From assembly GCA_016840285.1 (NCBI GenBank), contig JAEOSR010000163.1:62001-126000 (forward strand): a DNA stretch of 64,000 nt. Direction: 5' to 3'. The notes below the pieces were generated by a model. That model was not told where the DNA came from. It ran no database searches and saw only the letters and a list, made by a program, of their open reading frames with translations. Position 1 is the first letter of the stretch; every line of letters begins with the position of its first letter. Position numbers and translations under genes: made by a program. Source of the stretch: Candidatus Hodarchaeota archaeon. GTDB lineage: Archaea > Asgardarchaeota > Heimdallarchaeia > Hodarchaeales > Hodarchaeaceae. Below are positions 54,992-63,841 of the stretch, in pieces.

Positions 54992-56455
54992 GTGGAAAAT
55001 ATAGGGAACAATATTAGAGTTTTCTGTCTTTATGAGAACCAACATGAACTTGAGTCCTTTCTAAATACAGCCCTATCACAAACACAAATTCAGCGGTATT
55101 TAATCAGTTTTTCTAATTCGAAAAAATCTCCTTCAAAACTCCATTCTTCTATAGAAAATGGCTTTCAAACCATTACGATCAAGGTTCCAACGAAGGTGAC
55201 TGCGAAATGGAAGAGAAGTGAGTTTTTAACCAATTTGGATGACTTGTTAACTGATTTTCCAAAAACATCAACACGTCAAAGCTTTTTCCTCGATTTTACT
55301 GCCATGAGAATCACCCAAAGCTTTGTAAAGTTCGTTGAGTCGTCATTAGAGGACAAAATTTCCAATTATGACATTTCCTGTTCCATTTTTTCTCTCTTTC
55401 TTGAGAAAAATCTAGGAAAAAAACTAATAGCTAATCTAGCTTTTACGTATCCATTTTTGTGCTTAACAGATTCTCAAATTCACCCAAATTTCTATTATGA
55501 GGCCGAAAAAGGTGGGAAATTCCCAGCTACTCTCCGAGATCTTTATCAACCCATTCAGCTGTTACTGGAGGAATTAGAAAAAGACTCACTTGAACACAAT
55601 CGCTTAAATAAAGAACTATTTATGTTATCAACACACAGCAATATTCTTGAAACATCTTTAGCGACTTTCCTGGAAATTGAGAGAAGTCAGATGGGATCAG
55701 GCCGTAAGAGCACTCCTGCTGATTTAATTTCTTTATCAGATTACAGAAATCTAAAACAACGATATGATGAAAAGACTCAGATGCTTTCTGCAGTTAGTCA
55801 TGACCTAAAATCACCCATAGCTGCAATTCAAGGTTTTGCTGAAATATTGAGAGATGGTTTAGTTGGAGAAGTCACTCAAGAGATGAAAAAACACCTTGAA
55901 ATGATTGTGTCTAATTCAAAGAGACTTTCTCGGATGGTTGGGAGCATCATGGAAATGGAATCGCTTGATCGTTCTGATTATATTGATGAAAAACAGACAT
56001 TCGACCTTGTCGAGATGATAGATGATGCTAAGATGTCGGTTCTTCCCCAAATGATCCAAAAGGATCTAGAGATTCAAATATACACTCCTGATTCGTTAGA
56101 AATGGTTGGTAATCGCGAGCTATTACTACGAGCCTTACAAAACATTTTGGATAACGCGGTTAAATACTCTCCTCCAAAAAAAGGACAGATAGATCTATAT
56201 GCTGAAGAACAAGACATTAAAGGCCAAAAAGTTATTAAAATAACGGTGAAAGACAACGGATTTGGATTTAATAAAAAGAATCTAAGACGAGTTTTTGAAC
56301 CATTCACCAAATTTGAGCCTGGTTCGACGTCTACCGGTTTAGGATTATCCATCGTAAAAAAAATCGTTAACTCGATTCACGGTGGAACAATTGAAATCAC
56401 TTCACTTGGGAGAAAAAAAGGAACTACAGTCACTATTTTTCTTCCTAAGACATAA
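54992..56455 (+). CDS. soluble sensor histidine kinase
   Basis: 487 residues without membrane helices. The N-terminal about 200 residues form an unrecognised sensor domain whose start ('IRVFCLYENQHELESFL') loosely resembles MEDS/DUF835-type domains. Then come a coiled coil (about 195-260), HisKA with the phospho-acceptor His near 270 ('VSHDLKSP') and HATPase_c with N box 'NILDNAVKYSPP', G1 'DNGFGF' and G2 'STGLGLSIVKK'. The GTG start is preceded by GGGGT. No response regulator is near. The preceding CheW-like gene is probably co-transcribed. Confidence 0.9.
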   Translation: MENIGNNIRVFCLYENQHELESFLNTALSQTQIQRYLISFSNSKKSPSKLHSSIENGFQTITIKVPTKVTAKWKRSEFLTNLDDLLTDFPKTSTRQSFFLDFTAMRITQSFVKFVESSLEDKISNYDISCSIFSLFLEKNLGKKLIANLAFTYPFLCLTDSQIHPNFYYEAEKGGKFPATLRDLYQPIQLLLEELEKDSLEHNRLNKELFMLSTHSNILETSLATFLEIERSQMGSGRKSTPADLISLSDYRNLKQRYDEKTQMLSAVSHDLKSPIAAIQGFAEILRDGLVGEVTQEMKKHLEMIVSNSKRLSRMVGSIMEMESLDRSDYIDEKQTFDLVEMIDDAKMSVLPQMIQKDLEIQIYTPDSLEMVGNRELLLRALQNILDNAVKYSPPKKGQIDLYAEEQDIKGQKVIKITVKDNGFGFNKKNLRRVFEPFTKFEPGSTSTGLGLSIVKKIVNSIHGGTIEITSLGRKKGTTVTIFLPKT

Positions 56456-56580
56456 ACAATTTTTTATATCAAAATACTTGATGGAATTGTTGAACACATC
56501 TTGATATAGATACTTTCAATAAACCTAAATGTTAATAAAAAGGATCATACTCTCTAATAAACCCCCTTGAGTTTTTAACA

Positions 56581-56913
56581 TTGGAAATCAATCCCCTTAA
56601 ACACTTTGAAAAGGAATATGCTCTCTTAATACTCCAGTACCTCCATTTGAATCCCAATGGACGAACCTTGGAGCAAATATTTTCCTCCATTGAACATCAT
56701 GCCTCTCCCTCAACTGTTAAGTCTAGATTAGATGTCCTTCTTGACCTTGATTTAATTTACAAAATCCATGGAAAAGAAGAGTTCGAGGTTCTTTATGCAC
56801 TAACAGAGCGAGGAAGGTGTGCGAGTGAAGTGGTCTGGGATCTATTCAGAATTATTTTAAATCCACACGACAGCAAAAGAGACGATGGGGATATCATCGA
56901 TTTCTATCGTTAA
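56581..56913 (+). CDS. small winged-helix regulator (PadR/ArsR-like)
   Basis: 110 residues of one winged-helix DNA-binding domain: 'YALLILQYLHLNPNGRTLEQIFSSI', recognition segment 'SPSTVKSRLDVLLDLDLI' near 42-60 and wing 'EEFEVLYALTERG' near 67-79. Its targets are not known. The TTG start has no strong ribosome-binding site. It lies about 95 bp upstream of the taw1 gene on the same strand. Confidence 0.72.
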   Translation: MEINPLKHFEKEYALLILQYLHLNPNGRTLEQIFSSIEHHASPSTVKSRLDVLLDLDLIYKIHGKEEFEVLYALTERGRCASEVVWDLFRIILNPHDSKRDDGDIIDFYR

Positions 56914-57006
56914 GAGTCGAACCCCCTTCTTATGGCTTTTACCAACTATTTTCATCCTTCCAATTATCAAAACGATTAATTCAGTGCTTTCCAAAGAGGA
57001 TTATCC

Positions 57007-58008
57007 ATGTCAGCAGCTCCTGAAAAAATGCAAGCCCTACTTAAAAAGCAAAAATATCAACTCTCTGGGAAAAATACCGCTGTCAAAAAGTGTAATTGGA
57101 CTCATAATGCGTTGAGAGAGAATCGCCTCTGTTATAAACGTTTTTACGGAATTCAATCTCACCGATGTGTTCAGTTTTCCCCCACGTTAATCTGCAATTT
57201 TTCTTGCCAGTTTTGTTGGCGAGTTCATGAGTCCGATCTTGGTTTAGGAAATATGTTTAATGATTATGATCCCTCTGACCCTGAAAAGCTCGTAAATATG
57301 TTTGATAGCCCAAAAACGGTTGTTAGTGGTATACTAGAAGGCCAACGTAAAATAATATGTGGATATAAACCATACATTGACCCTATCAAATATAATGAGG
57401 CCATGAATCCTAAACATGCCACCATGAGTTTAACTGGAGAGCCTTTTCTCTATCCGTGGATTCCAGATCTAATTCACGAATTAAAAAAACATAGGATGAC
57501 TGTTTTCATCGTTTCAAATGGCAGTGTCCCTAGAACACTTCAAGCTATTTTAGAAGCTAAACATTATCCCACTCAACTTTATATAACTCTACCTGCTCCT
57601 GGGAAAAAGAATTTTATTCGAACACATCGTCCTTTAGAGAAAGACATTGCATTAAACAAAATTTGGGAAACATTGCACATAATTGGAAAAGGGACTCCAT
57701 TTCGAACTGTTGCACGTTTAACTCTTGCTGAGGGATTTAATCTCATAGATCCCCCAGGATATGCTGAAATGATCGGAACTATGAATCCCTCATTTATTGA
57801 AGTGAAAGGCGTTGTTCACGTGGGTGCCACCGAAAAAAGAATTCCAAGATCAGCCATGCCTACTCATGATCGAATCTGTTCTTTTGCTAAAAAGCTTGAG
57901 GATTTAACTGAATATAAAATCGTTAGAGAATCAGAGGTAAGCCGTTTGGTGATATTATCAAATGGTAAGACTCCGCTAATGATCCCCGAACTAAAAAATT
58001 CAGCATGA
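57007..58008 (+). CDS. taw1: tRNA 4-demethylwyosine synthase (Taw1/TYW1)
   Basis: 333-residue radical-SAM enzyme that builds the imidazoline ring of wyosine at G37 of tRNA-Phe, using pyruvate. The SAM cluster is C63-x3-C67-x2-C70 ('CNFSCQFCWR'). 'CYKRFYGIQSHRCVQFSP' upstream, with further Cys for the second cluster, and 'SLTGEPFLYPWIP' are characteristic. The length matches archaeal Taw1, which lacks the flavodoxin domain of eukaryotic TYW1. GAGGAT precedes the ATG. Its presence supports an archaeal genome. Confidence 0.95.
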   Translation: MSAAPEKMQALLKKQKYQLSGKNTAVKKCNWTHNALRENRLCYKRFYGIQSHRCVQFSPTLICNFSCQFCWRVHESDLGLGNMFNDYDPSDPEKLVNMFDSPKTVVSGILEGQRKIICGYKPYIDPIKYNEAMNPKHATMSLTGEPFLYPWIPDLIHELKKHRMTVFIVSNGSVPRTLQAILEAKHYPTQLYITLPAPGKKNFIRTHRPLEKDIALNKIWETLHIIGKGTPFRTVARLTLAEGFNLIDPPGYAEMIGTMNPSFIEVKGVVHVGATEKRIPRSAMPTHDRICSFAKKLEDLTEYKIVRESEVSRLVILSNGKTPLMIPELKNSA

Positions 58009-58129
58009 AATCAACCTCCAATTGAAAAAATATATAACATCCTTTTTTAAAGAATAAGTTACATAATCAAATAAGAGTGTGTCATTTTATTCAGGTAATC
58101 CAAGTATTCTGTGTACTCGAAACCCAAGA

Positions 58130-58187
58130 AAGAGTCGTTTTTAATAAGGACTCTTCATGGTTTCAGGGGATTCATGAATATTTCATG
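58130..58187. promoter_or_regulatory. two inverted repeats upstream of the small-domain gene
   Basis: AAGAGTC (58130-58136) pairs with GACTCTT (58149-58155), and CATGAA-TAT-TTCATG at 58173-58187 is a perfect short palindrome. Both lie 50-110 bases before the ATG at 58242. The first could be a terminator-like hairpin; the second has the symmetry of a dimeric repressor site. No experimental or family evidence identifies the binder. Confidence 0.35.
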
Positions 58188-58241
58188 TTGAAATTAAGGC
58201 CTGATAAGATAAAATGAATAAGTGACACAGGTGTTAACAAG

Positions 58242-58442
58242 ATGAAAGTTGCTGAAAAATCAATTGATTCAATAACTCGGATAAAATTAAAATCTGGAAC
58301 AGCAATTGAAATTCACAAGATTATTCAAGATGAAGGGATCAATCGAATAATTATCGAAAAAGGTGATGAGAGTCTCTCTCTCACCCAGGAAGAGATTTCT
58401 GATTTTATATCCTTGTTCAATGACTTCTTAGAAAGTATGTAG
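58242..58442 (+). CDS. small single-domain protein, perhaps PC4-like
   Basis: 66 residues: beta strands around 'RIKLKSGTAIEIHKII' and 'RIIIEKGDESLSLT', then a C-terminal helix ('QEEISDFISLFNDFLESM'). The order strands, 'K-G-x-x-S-L-(T)', helix recalls the PC4 single-stranded-DNA/RNA-binding fold, which archaea rarely encode. The first domain of the next gene (58465) has a similar layout, so the two look paralogous. The gap to it is 22 bp. The PC4 reading is an inference from pattern alone. Confidence 0.6.
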   Translation: MKVAEKSIDSITRIKLKSGTAIEIHKIIQDEGINRIIIEKGDESLSLTQEEISDFISLFNDFLESM

Positions 58443-58464
58443 GTTTTAGAGGAGCTGAAGTTCC

Positions 58465-59472
58465 TTGGAAATTGAATACCAAAATAAATATGTAGTCAAA
58501 TGGTGTTTGGATAGGAAAGGTCCTCGTATTTGTTTGCGAGCAATTACTGCAGAAAACCGACTGCGAACAATTGGAATATTTAGTGAGGATTTCAATTTGG
58601 AATTGGAAGATGCAGAAGCTCGAGATTTTCTAAATGTCTTAAATCAAATTGCCGCATCAACTCAATTTGCTCCAAAAACGGTTGTTCCAATTGAACAGGA
58701 AAGTCTTCCTGAAGTTAAAGAATCTGTCCCAGATGTTATACCTCGGGATGAGAAACCGATGATTGCAGAGGTTACTGCCCAAGTGGAAGGACCTGTGGCT
58801 CCTGAGGTTCCTGATTCCTCTGAAATTATACAAATTCTGAAAGAGTCAGAGCGTACTTATGCTGAAATCACACCTAGTTCACCAGATGACGTTTCCAAAG
58901 ATGTTTCTCCACGAGTGGAAGAACAGATAGTTCCAATCGTTCATGAAGGTAAAAAAGAGATAATTGCAGAAGAAAAAATCGAAGAATCACTTCCAAAACA
59001 ACAGAAACCAGAAGTTATGACACCAGAGATTGAGACTGCATCATTTTTCCAACAATCAGTGATGAAAAGTCCCCTTGAGATGTTACTCGAAGAAGGTGAG
59101 GGAGAGAAAGAGGTGGAGGATGCTTCGGCCGTTTCATCTGTATTAGAACCTGAAGATAAGGAGCCTTACATACCTTCCCTTGAACCTAAGACCGTATATT
59201 CTCCTGATGATCTATTAACTGAATCTTTTTTTAGTAAATTTGATACGAAGCGCACAACAGATCTTTTACAAAGACCTGAACCTGAACCTGAACCTGAACC
59301 CGAACCTGAAATCGAACCCAAACCTGAATTTAAAAGAGTAGTGCAATTAGAACCTACCCCAAAGTTCGATAAAAAAGAACCCGTCAAGACTGAAGCTGAA
59401 AGACGAGCTGAAATTGAAAAAGAGAGAGCGGAAAGAAGAAGGCGATTATGGGAACTAACACGAGGGTTCTAA
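58465..59472 (+). CDS. protein with a small N-terminal domain and a long disordered Pro/Glu-rich region
   Basis: 335 residues starting at TTG. Residues 1-65 ('KYVVKWCLDRKGPRICL', 'GIFSEDFNLELEDAEARDFLNVLNQI' in two parts: 'GIFSEDFNLELED', 'AEARDFLNVLNQI') resemble the preceding 66-residue protein. From about 70 on it is low-complexity, acidic and Pro/Val-rich, with a Pro-Glu repeat near 271-289 encoded by CCTGAA hexamers, and ends in a basic helix ('EAERRAEIEKERAERRRRLW'). It looks like a hub with a folded head, a long flexible linker and a C-terminal helix. No function is known. Confidence 0.7.
   Translation: MEIEYQNKYVVKWCLDRKGPRICLRAITAENRLRTIGIFSEDFNLELEDAEARDFLNVLNQIAASTQFAPKTVVPIEQESLPEVKESVPDVIPRDEKPMIAEVTAQVEGPVAPEVPDSSEIIQILKESERTYAEITPSSPDDVSKDVSPRVEEQIVPIVHEGKKEIIAEEKIEESLPKQQKPEVMTPEIETASFFQQSVMKSPLEMLLEEGEGEKEVEDASAVSSVLEPEDKEPYIPSLEPKTVYSPDDLLTESFFSKFDTKRTTDLLQRPEPEPEPEPEPEIEPKPEFKRVVQLEPTPKFDKKEPVKTEAERRAEIEKERAERRRRLWELTRGF
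59275..59328 (+). repeat. hexanucleotide (CCTGAA) tandem repeat coding for Pro-Glu
   Basis: Nine imperfect six-base units (CCTGAA, CCCGAA and variants) inside the Pro/Glu-rich protein gene. Slippage-prone; the same unit occurs at 39436-39478 in another gene. Confidence 0.85.
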
Positions 59473-59532
59473 TTCTAATTTAAATCTTACATGTTTTACT
59501 ATTCCTCTAAACTGACAAGAGTTCTTTTAAAG

Positions 59533-60174
59533 ATGGAATCCTCAAGAATACCCATTTCTGCAATAATTTTTGATGCAGGGGATGTCCTTGTGCATAAGAT
59601 TCCAGATGATCAAGTAAAAGTTTGGAATGAGTTCTTAACTCGCTTTAATAACTCAAGAATAGATCCTCAGGAGTACTTTGTTCAACTGTATGAAAAAGTT
59701 CGAACCTTAGGTACCGATTTCGATTCTAAACATGTTTCATCCAATTTATCAGCTGAAACAGCAGTCAAGACTTCTTTAATTGAAGAATATGAAATTCTAA
59801 AATGGTGGAAAAATCCTGATCCTCTTCTTGTTAGAACGATATCGAAATTATGGCAAATTGGGTATAAAATTGGCATCTTAACAGATAGTGCCCTTTCTTC
59901 TACAACAATACGTGAAGTTTTATTTCAAATATCTCCTTATGTTCATCAAATTGTTTCTTCACGTGATGTAGGAGTAATGAAACCTCAAAAGCAAATGTAC
60001 TCCAAAATATTGTTAACCCTAGAAACACCACCCAATAAAGCCCTATTCATCGCTCACGATCCTGATGAAATTGAAGGAGCCTTGGAATCAGGACTCTTTT
60101 GTGAGAATTTTAAGTTAATTGGTGATTTGAATAAATTACTCGAAGTGATTCAGAGAAAATATATTTTGGTATAA
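59533..60174 (+). CDS. HAD-superfamily hydrolase
   Basis: About 213 residues. Motif I 'IIFDAGDVLVHK' keeps the nucleophilic Asp (residue 14), motif II 'GILTDSALS', motif III Lys in 'GVMKPQKQMY', and motif IV 'FIAHDPDEIEGALESG'. Substrate unknown. The ATG at 59533 is preferred over 59491, as the extra 14 residues are not conserved-looking; neither has a clear ribosome-binding site. It is followed after 14 bp by the GH57 gene, probably as one operon. Confidence 0.8.
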   Translation: MESSRIPISAIIFDAGDVLVHKIPDDQVKVWNEFLTRFNNSRIDPQEYFVQLYEKVRTLGTDFDSKHVSSNLSAETAVKTSLIEEYEILKWWKNPDPLLVRTISKLWQIGYKIGILTDSALSSTTIREVLFQISPYVHQIVSSRDVGVMKPQKQMYSKILLTLETPPNKALFIAHDPDEIEGALESGLFCENFKLIGDLNKLLEVIQRKYILV

Positions 60175-60188
60175 TTGGTGCGAAAACA

Positions 60189-61385
60189 TTGTCTATCAAG
60201 CAAACTATAGTCCCTTTTGCAGCAGTATTGCATGCATATCAGCCCCCTACACAAAAAGCGAATATTCTCGATCGTATTGTAAAGAAATGCTATTTACCAG
60301 TAGCGCAAGGCTTGGAGAATAATCCAGAGCTTAAAATCACCTTAAATATGAATGCTAGCCTTACAGAGATGCTTGCAGACGATTACTTAATAGTGATTGA
60401 AAAATATGCAGAGCTAGCACGAAACGGCCAGATTGAATTTTTAGATTCTGGAGCATATCATCCTATCCTGCCACTTATTTCTCAAAGAGAAGCAAGAAAG
60501 CAAATTACAATGAATAGAAAAATAAATTCTCGAATTTTTGGCTCTATTTGGAAACCTAGTGGTTTGTGGCCCCCTGAACTTGCTGTTTCAGAAACCCTTG
60601 CGACTTTGGTTGATTCCCTGGGTTACAGGTATATGATCGTTCCAGAAATAGCTATTAGCTCAAATTCTCCTTTTCCAACACCATTACTAACAAGATTACC
60701 TATCCATCCGAGTGCACCCAATCTTTTCCTCATTAACCGAAATCGTGAGGTTTCTAATAATATATCATTCCGAAGATATGCTACAGTGGAGAATGCCTTA
60801 GAACATTTAATCCAATTAAATACACTTCAACCTGAAGGAGTATTAATCTATGCAGCTGATTTAGAAACATTTGGAGAACACCATCGAAAATATGAGAAAT
60901 TTCTGATTCAACTTCTTCAATCAACTAAATCCACATCTATCTCTGATCTTACAAATTTACCAAATCAACCTATTATAGAGTTTCGTAGTAGTAGCTGGAG
61001 CACCTCCGAGGAAGATCTATATCGAGATATTCCTTTTCCTCTTTGGGCATACCCAGGCAATAGTATTCATGAGTTATTGAACTTTCATTCAGACCTACTT
61101 TCAGAAACTCTTGAATTTTTGTTATTCAAAAAGGATGAGACTGAATATGAGGTTAAAATGGCATTACAAGCTGTTGCTAAAGCCCAACATTCATGTCAAA
61201 CATGGTGGGCCTCAACAAAAGACCATTTTAGTAAAGAATTAATCCAAAAAGGCTTTGATGCCCAAAGATCCGCGCTAGATCTAACATTGATGGCAATTGG
61301 GTTAAAAAATGCAAACTCGATTCCGAAGGGAGTATCTGATCGCATTAGTAAGCGATTGGAGCGGTACCTATCTCGCATTCGATAA
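60189..61385 (+). CDS. glycoside hydrolase family 57 protein
   Basis: 398 residues from a TTG start. The GH57 conserved regions are visible: 'LHAYQPP' (region 1), 'SGAYHPILPL' (region 2), 'GLWPPELAV' with the nucleophile Glu130 (region 3) and 'AADLETFGEHH' with the acid/base Asp224 (region 4). GH57 enzymes act on alpha-glucans (amylase, pullulanase, glucanotransferase, branching). It is shorter than most and lacks a signal peptide, so an intracellular glycogen-like substrate is likely. Which activity it has is not clear. Confidence 0.88.
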   Translation: MSIKQTIVPFAAVLHAYQPPTQKANILDRIVKKCYLPVAQGLENNPELKITLNMNASLTEMLADDYLIVIEKYAELARNGQIEFLDSGAYHPILPLISQREARKQITMNRKINSRIFGSIWKPSGLWPPELAVSETLATLVDSLGYRYMIVPEIAISSNSPFPTPLLTRLPIHPSAPNLFLINRNREVSNNISFRRYATVENALEHLIQLNTLQPEGVLIYAADLETFGEHHRKYEKFLIQLLQSTKSTSISDLTNLPNQPIIEFRSSSWSTSEEDLYRDIPFPLWAYPGNSIHELLNFHSDLLSETLEFLLFKKDETEYEVKMALQAVAKAQHSCQTWWASTKDHFSKELIQKGFDAQRSALDLTLMAIGLKNANSIPKGVSDRISKRLERYLSRIR

Positions 61386-61414
61386 AACTGTTAACGTTCA
61401 AGGAGGTAAAATAT

Positions 61415-62755
61415 ATGAAAGCAGAAATTCTTCTCCAAAAGTTGATACAATTCAAAACAATTAATGATCCAGCAAAGGACATTCGCCCTGAACCTGATAT
61501 TTTAGAATATATTCAAGAAGTTGCTCAAACCTGGAATCCTGATCTTAAAGCTCAAATATTAGAAAGTCAAGGATATGCTTCAATATATTTGGCATTTGAT
61601 CCAAAAAATGTTGATATCCTGTTCATGGGGCATCTTGATGTAGTTCCCGTTAGCGAAGGATGGACATCAGATCCTTTTAGTCTAAAAATTGAGTCAGGTT
61701 TAGGATATGGTCGTGGTTCTAAAGATTGCAAAGGTTCAGTGGTTTCTTCATTACTCATGCTAAAAAAACTGTGTAAAGGAAACATTCCAATATTGAAACA
61801 TCTTGGATTCTTTTTTTCTACTGATGAAGAAATTGGTGGCCAAAATGGTGCCCAATATTTCTTCAATTATCTTACAAAAAATAAAATTCTACCTAAATAT
61901 GTAATTAACGTCGATGGGGGCCCTCGAGTAGTTCATAAACGGCGCGCTGGATTTGGGGTAAAAATTAATCTCGCGTCTAAGATTGTAAATTCTTTTGGAC
62001 TGATGCAAAGTCAGAAGTGTTATACACGAATATTAGGAGATGATAATCGTCATAGTGCTTATTTTGTGCGAGGTTCTGATACCCATTCTGTCATAGCACT
62101 TTCTAAACTACTTCATCTTCATAGGGATTGGATGGTGAAAGAAATAGATGGAGCTTGGATAAAGGGAAATGTCATACCTGATTATGTTGAAGCGTCTATT
62201 ATTAGGGTTACAGAGGGATCAAAATCTAAAAAAATTACTTATGATGAAAATCTTACAAATATTTTACGCAAAATCCGTAGTTTAATATTGATCGATCTAC
62301 CAACTGAAATTTTAAGCGAATTTGGGATTTCTGTGAATCCCAATATCATTTCATATTCTTCTACCGAAGGAACTGAAATTTATTTTGATGTTAGAGCATT
62401 TCTTTCATCTGAAAAGACTGAGGAACTAGTTAACGCCTTCAGACAACGATTGGGTAAGCTAGCAACAGATGCTGAAATCTCATGTCCGGGATCATCTGGA
62501 TATTTTCATACTTCAAGAAATGATCCCCTTGTAAAAACCGCTTCAAAGGTATTAGAAAAGTATTTTCTGCCATCCGAAGCTTGTGAACAGGAGGGAGCAT
62601 CTGATGCCCGCTATACTTCTGGTATCCCAGTTATTGATTTAGGACCAAAAGGAGGCAACATCCATGGAAGTAATGAATTCATTGATTTAGCTTCTATGAG
62701 ACTATTTGCCTCCATTTATGAGGAGATTGTTTTGCGTCTTCTCAAGTTCTTGTGA
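61415..62755 (+). CDS. M20-family metallopeptidase/deacylase
   Basis: 446 residues. Metal ligands His and Asp in 'MGHLDVVP', Asp in 'GRGSKDCKG' and Glu-Glu in 'STDEEIGG', with a later Glu/Asp in 'QEGASDARY' and a His near 'GGNIHGSNEF', show the M20 fold (ArgE/DapE/carboxypeptidase-like). It has the best Shine-Dalgarno of the window (AGGAGGT 7-8 bases before the ATG). Likely cuts N-acyl amino acids or small peptides; the substrate is open. Part of a co-directional run 59.5-63.7 kb. Confidence 0.9.
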   Translation: MKAEILLQKLIQFKTINDPAKDIRPEPDILEYIQEVAQTWNPDLKAQILESQGYASIYLAFDPKNVDILFMGHLDVVPVSEGWTSDPFSLKIESGLGYGRGSKDCKGSVVSSLLMLKKLCKGNIPILKHLGFFFSTDEEIGGQNGAQYFFNYLTKNKILPKYVINVDGGPRVVHKRRAGFGVKINLASKIVNSFGLMQSQKCYTRILGDDNRHSAYFVRGSDTHSVIALSKLLHLHRDWMVKEIDGAWIKGNVIPDYVEASIIRVTEGSKSKKITYDENLTNILRKIRSLILIDLPTEILSEFGISVNPNIISYSSTEGTEIYFDVRAFLSSEKTEELVNAFRQRLGKLATDAEISCPGSSGYFHTSRNDPLVKTASKVLEKYFLPSEACEQEGASDARYTSGIPVIDLGPKGGNIHGSNEFIDLASMRLFASIYEEIVLRLLKFL

Positions 62756-62821
62756 ACGGGTAAATTTACCACTAAAGAATTGGGAAAATCTTTTTTATCT
62801 TCTATTTACTCTTTCATAATC

Positions 62822-63736
62822 ATGATTCGAGTTGCAGGGATTCAAATAGCTCCAGTTTTTCTTGATGCCCAGAAGACTTGGGAAAAATTAGAACAGCACA
62901 TTCGGGAAGCCAAGTCTAATGGTGCGGAGTTAGTAACTTTTGGAGAGGCTTTAATTCCAGGATATCCGATTTGGCTTTCCCCTTCATGTGGATCTAGATT
63001 CAACGATCCACACCAAAAAATGGTTTACGGAAAATATTGGCAAGAATCGATTGATTTAGAAAATAGTGATATTCTCCTCGAAATGAAGGGACTGGCCAAA
63101 GAATTGGAAATGATGTTCATTGGAGGAGTTGCAGAAAAATCTGGGGGAACTTTATATTGTACCCTTCTTTTTATTGGTCAAAATGGGGAGTTTTTAGGTC
63201 GACATAGAAAGATAAAACCCACTTTTGAGGAACGTTTAGTTTGGGCTGATGGTGATGGTTTTGGGCTAAGAACATACCCCCTTAGTGGTGTTAGAGTAGG
63301 TGGTTTGAATTGTTGGGAGAATTGGTTACCATTAGCTAGAGCTGCCCTCCATTTACAAGAGGAGATAATTCATGTTGCAGTATGGCCTGGAAGCCTAGGT
63401 CTAACACAAGATATTTCCCGTTTCATTGCTCTTGAAGGACGTTCTTGGGTCGTATCAACATCTGGTTTGTTACGACCAACAGATTTTTCCCATTTGAAAG
63501 AATCTGAATTCCCAATGAAAAATATTATGGAATCACATTCTAAGAGTTGGCAAAATGGGGGATCTATGATCGTCGACCCGACAGGAACGATAATCGCAGG
63601 CCCTTTAGTCGACAAAGAAGGAATAATATATGCTGATGTTGATCCCCTGATGGCTATTCAAGAAAGACAAAACTTTGATATAAGTGGGCATTATTCACGA
63701 TTTGATATCTTCAAGAAACCGTTCCGTGATACCTAG
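62822..63736 (+). CDS. nitrilase (aliphatic nitrilase / cyanide hydratase type)
   Basis: 305 residues. Catalytic Glu42 in 'TFGEALIPGYP', Lys130 in 'HRKIKPTFEER' and Cys164 in 'LNCWENWLPLAR' match true nitrilases (branch 1), which hydrolyse nitriles to acids plus ammonia; 'WADGDGFG' is also typical. The ATG at 62822 begins exactly at the conserved first strand (MIRVAGIQIAP); a TTG at 62780 is in frame but adds a hydrophobic leader. Nitrilases are scattered in archaea, so transfer is plausible. It follows the M20 gene by 66 bp. Confidence 0.9.
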   Translation: MIRVAGIQIAPVFLDAQKTWEKLEQHIREAKSNGAELVTFGEALIPGYPIWLSPSCGSRFNDPHQKMVYGKYWQESIDLENSDILLEMKGLAKELEMMFIGGVAEKSGGTLYCTLLFIGQNGEFLGRHRKIKPTFEERLVWADGDGFGLRTYPLSGVRVGGLNCWENWLPLARAALHLQEEIIHVAVWPGSLGLTQDISRFIALEGRSWVVSTSGLLRPTDFSHLKESEFPMKNIMESHSKSWQNGGSMIVDPTGTIIAGPLVDKEGIIYADVDPLMAIQERQNFDISGHYSRFDIFKKPFRDT

Positions 63737-63841
63737 GTTTTTATCGCGAACGAAAGTGATTGAACCAATATGCAAAGTTTATACATTTCAGAAGTTTGAT
63801 TGGGCTGCTTGGGAAGACTCCTTAAAAGATTAGAATAAGAC

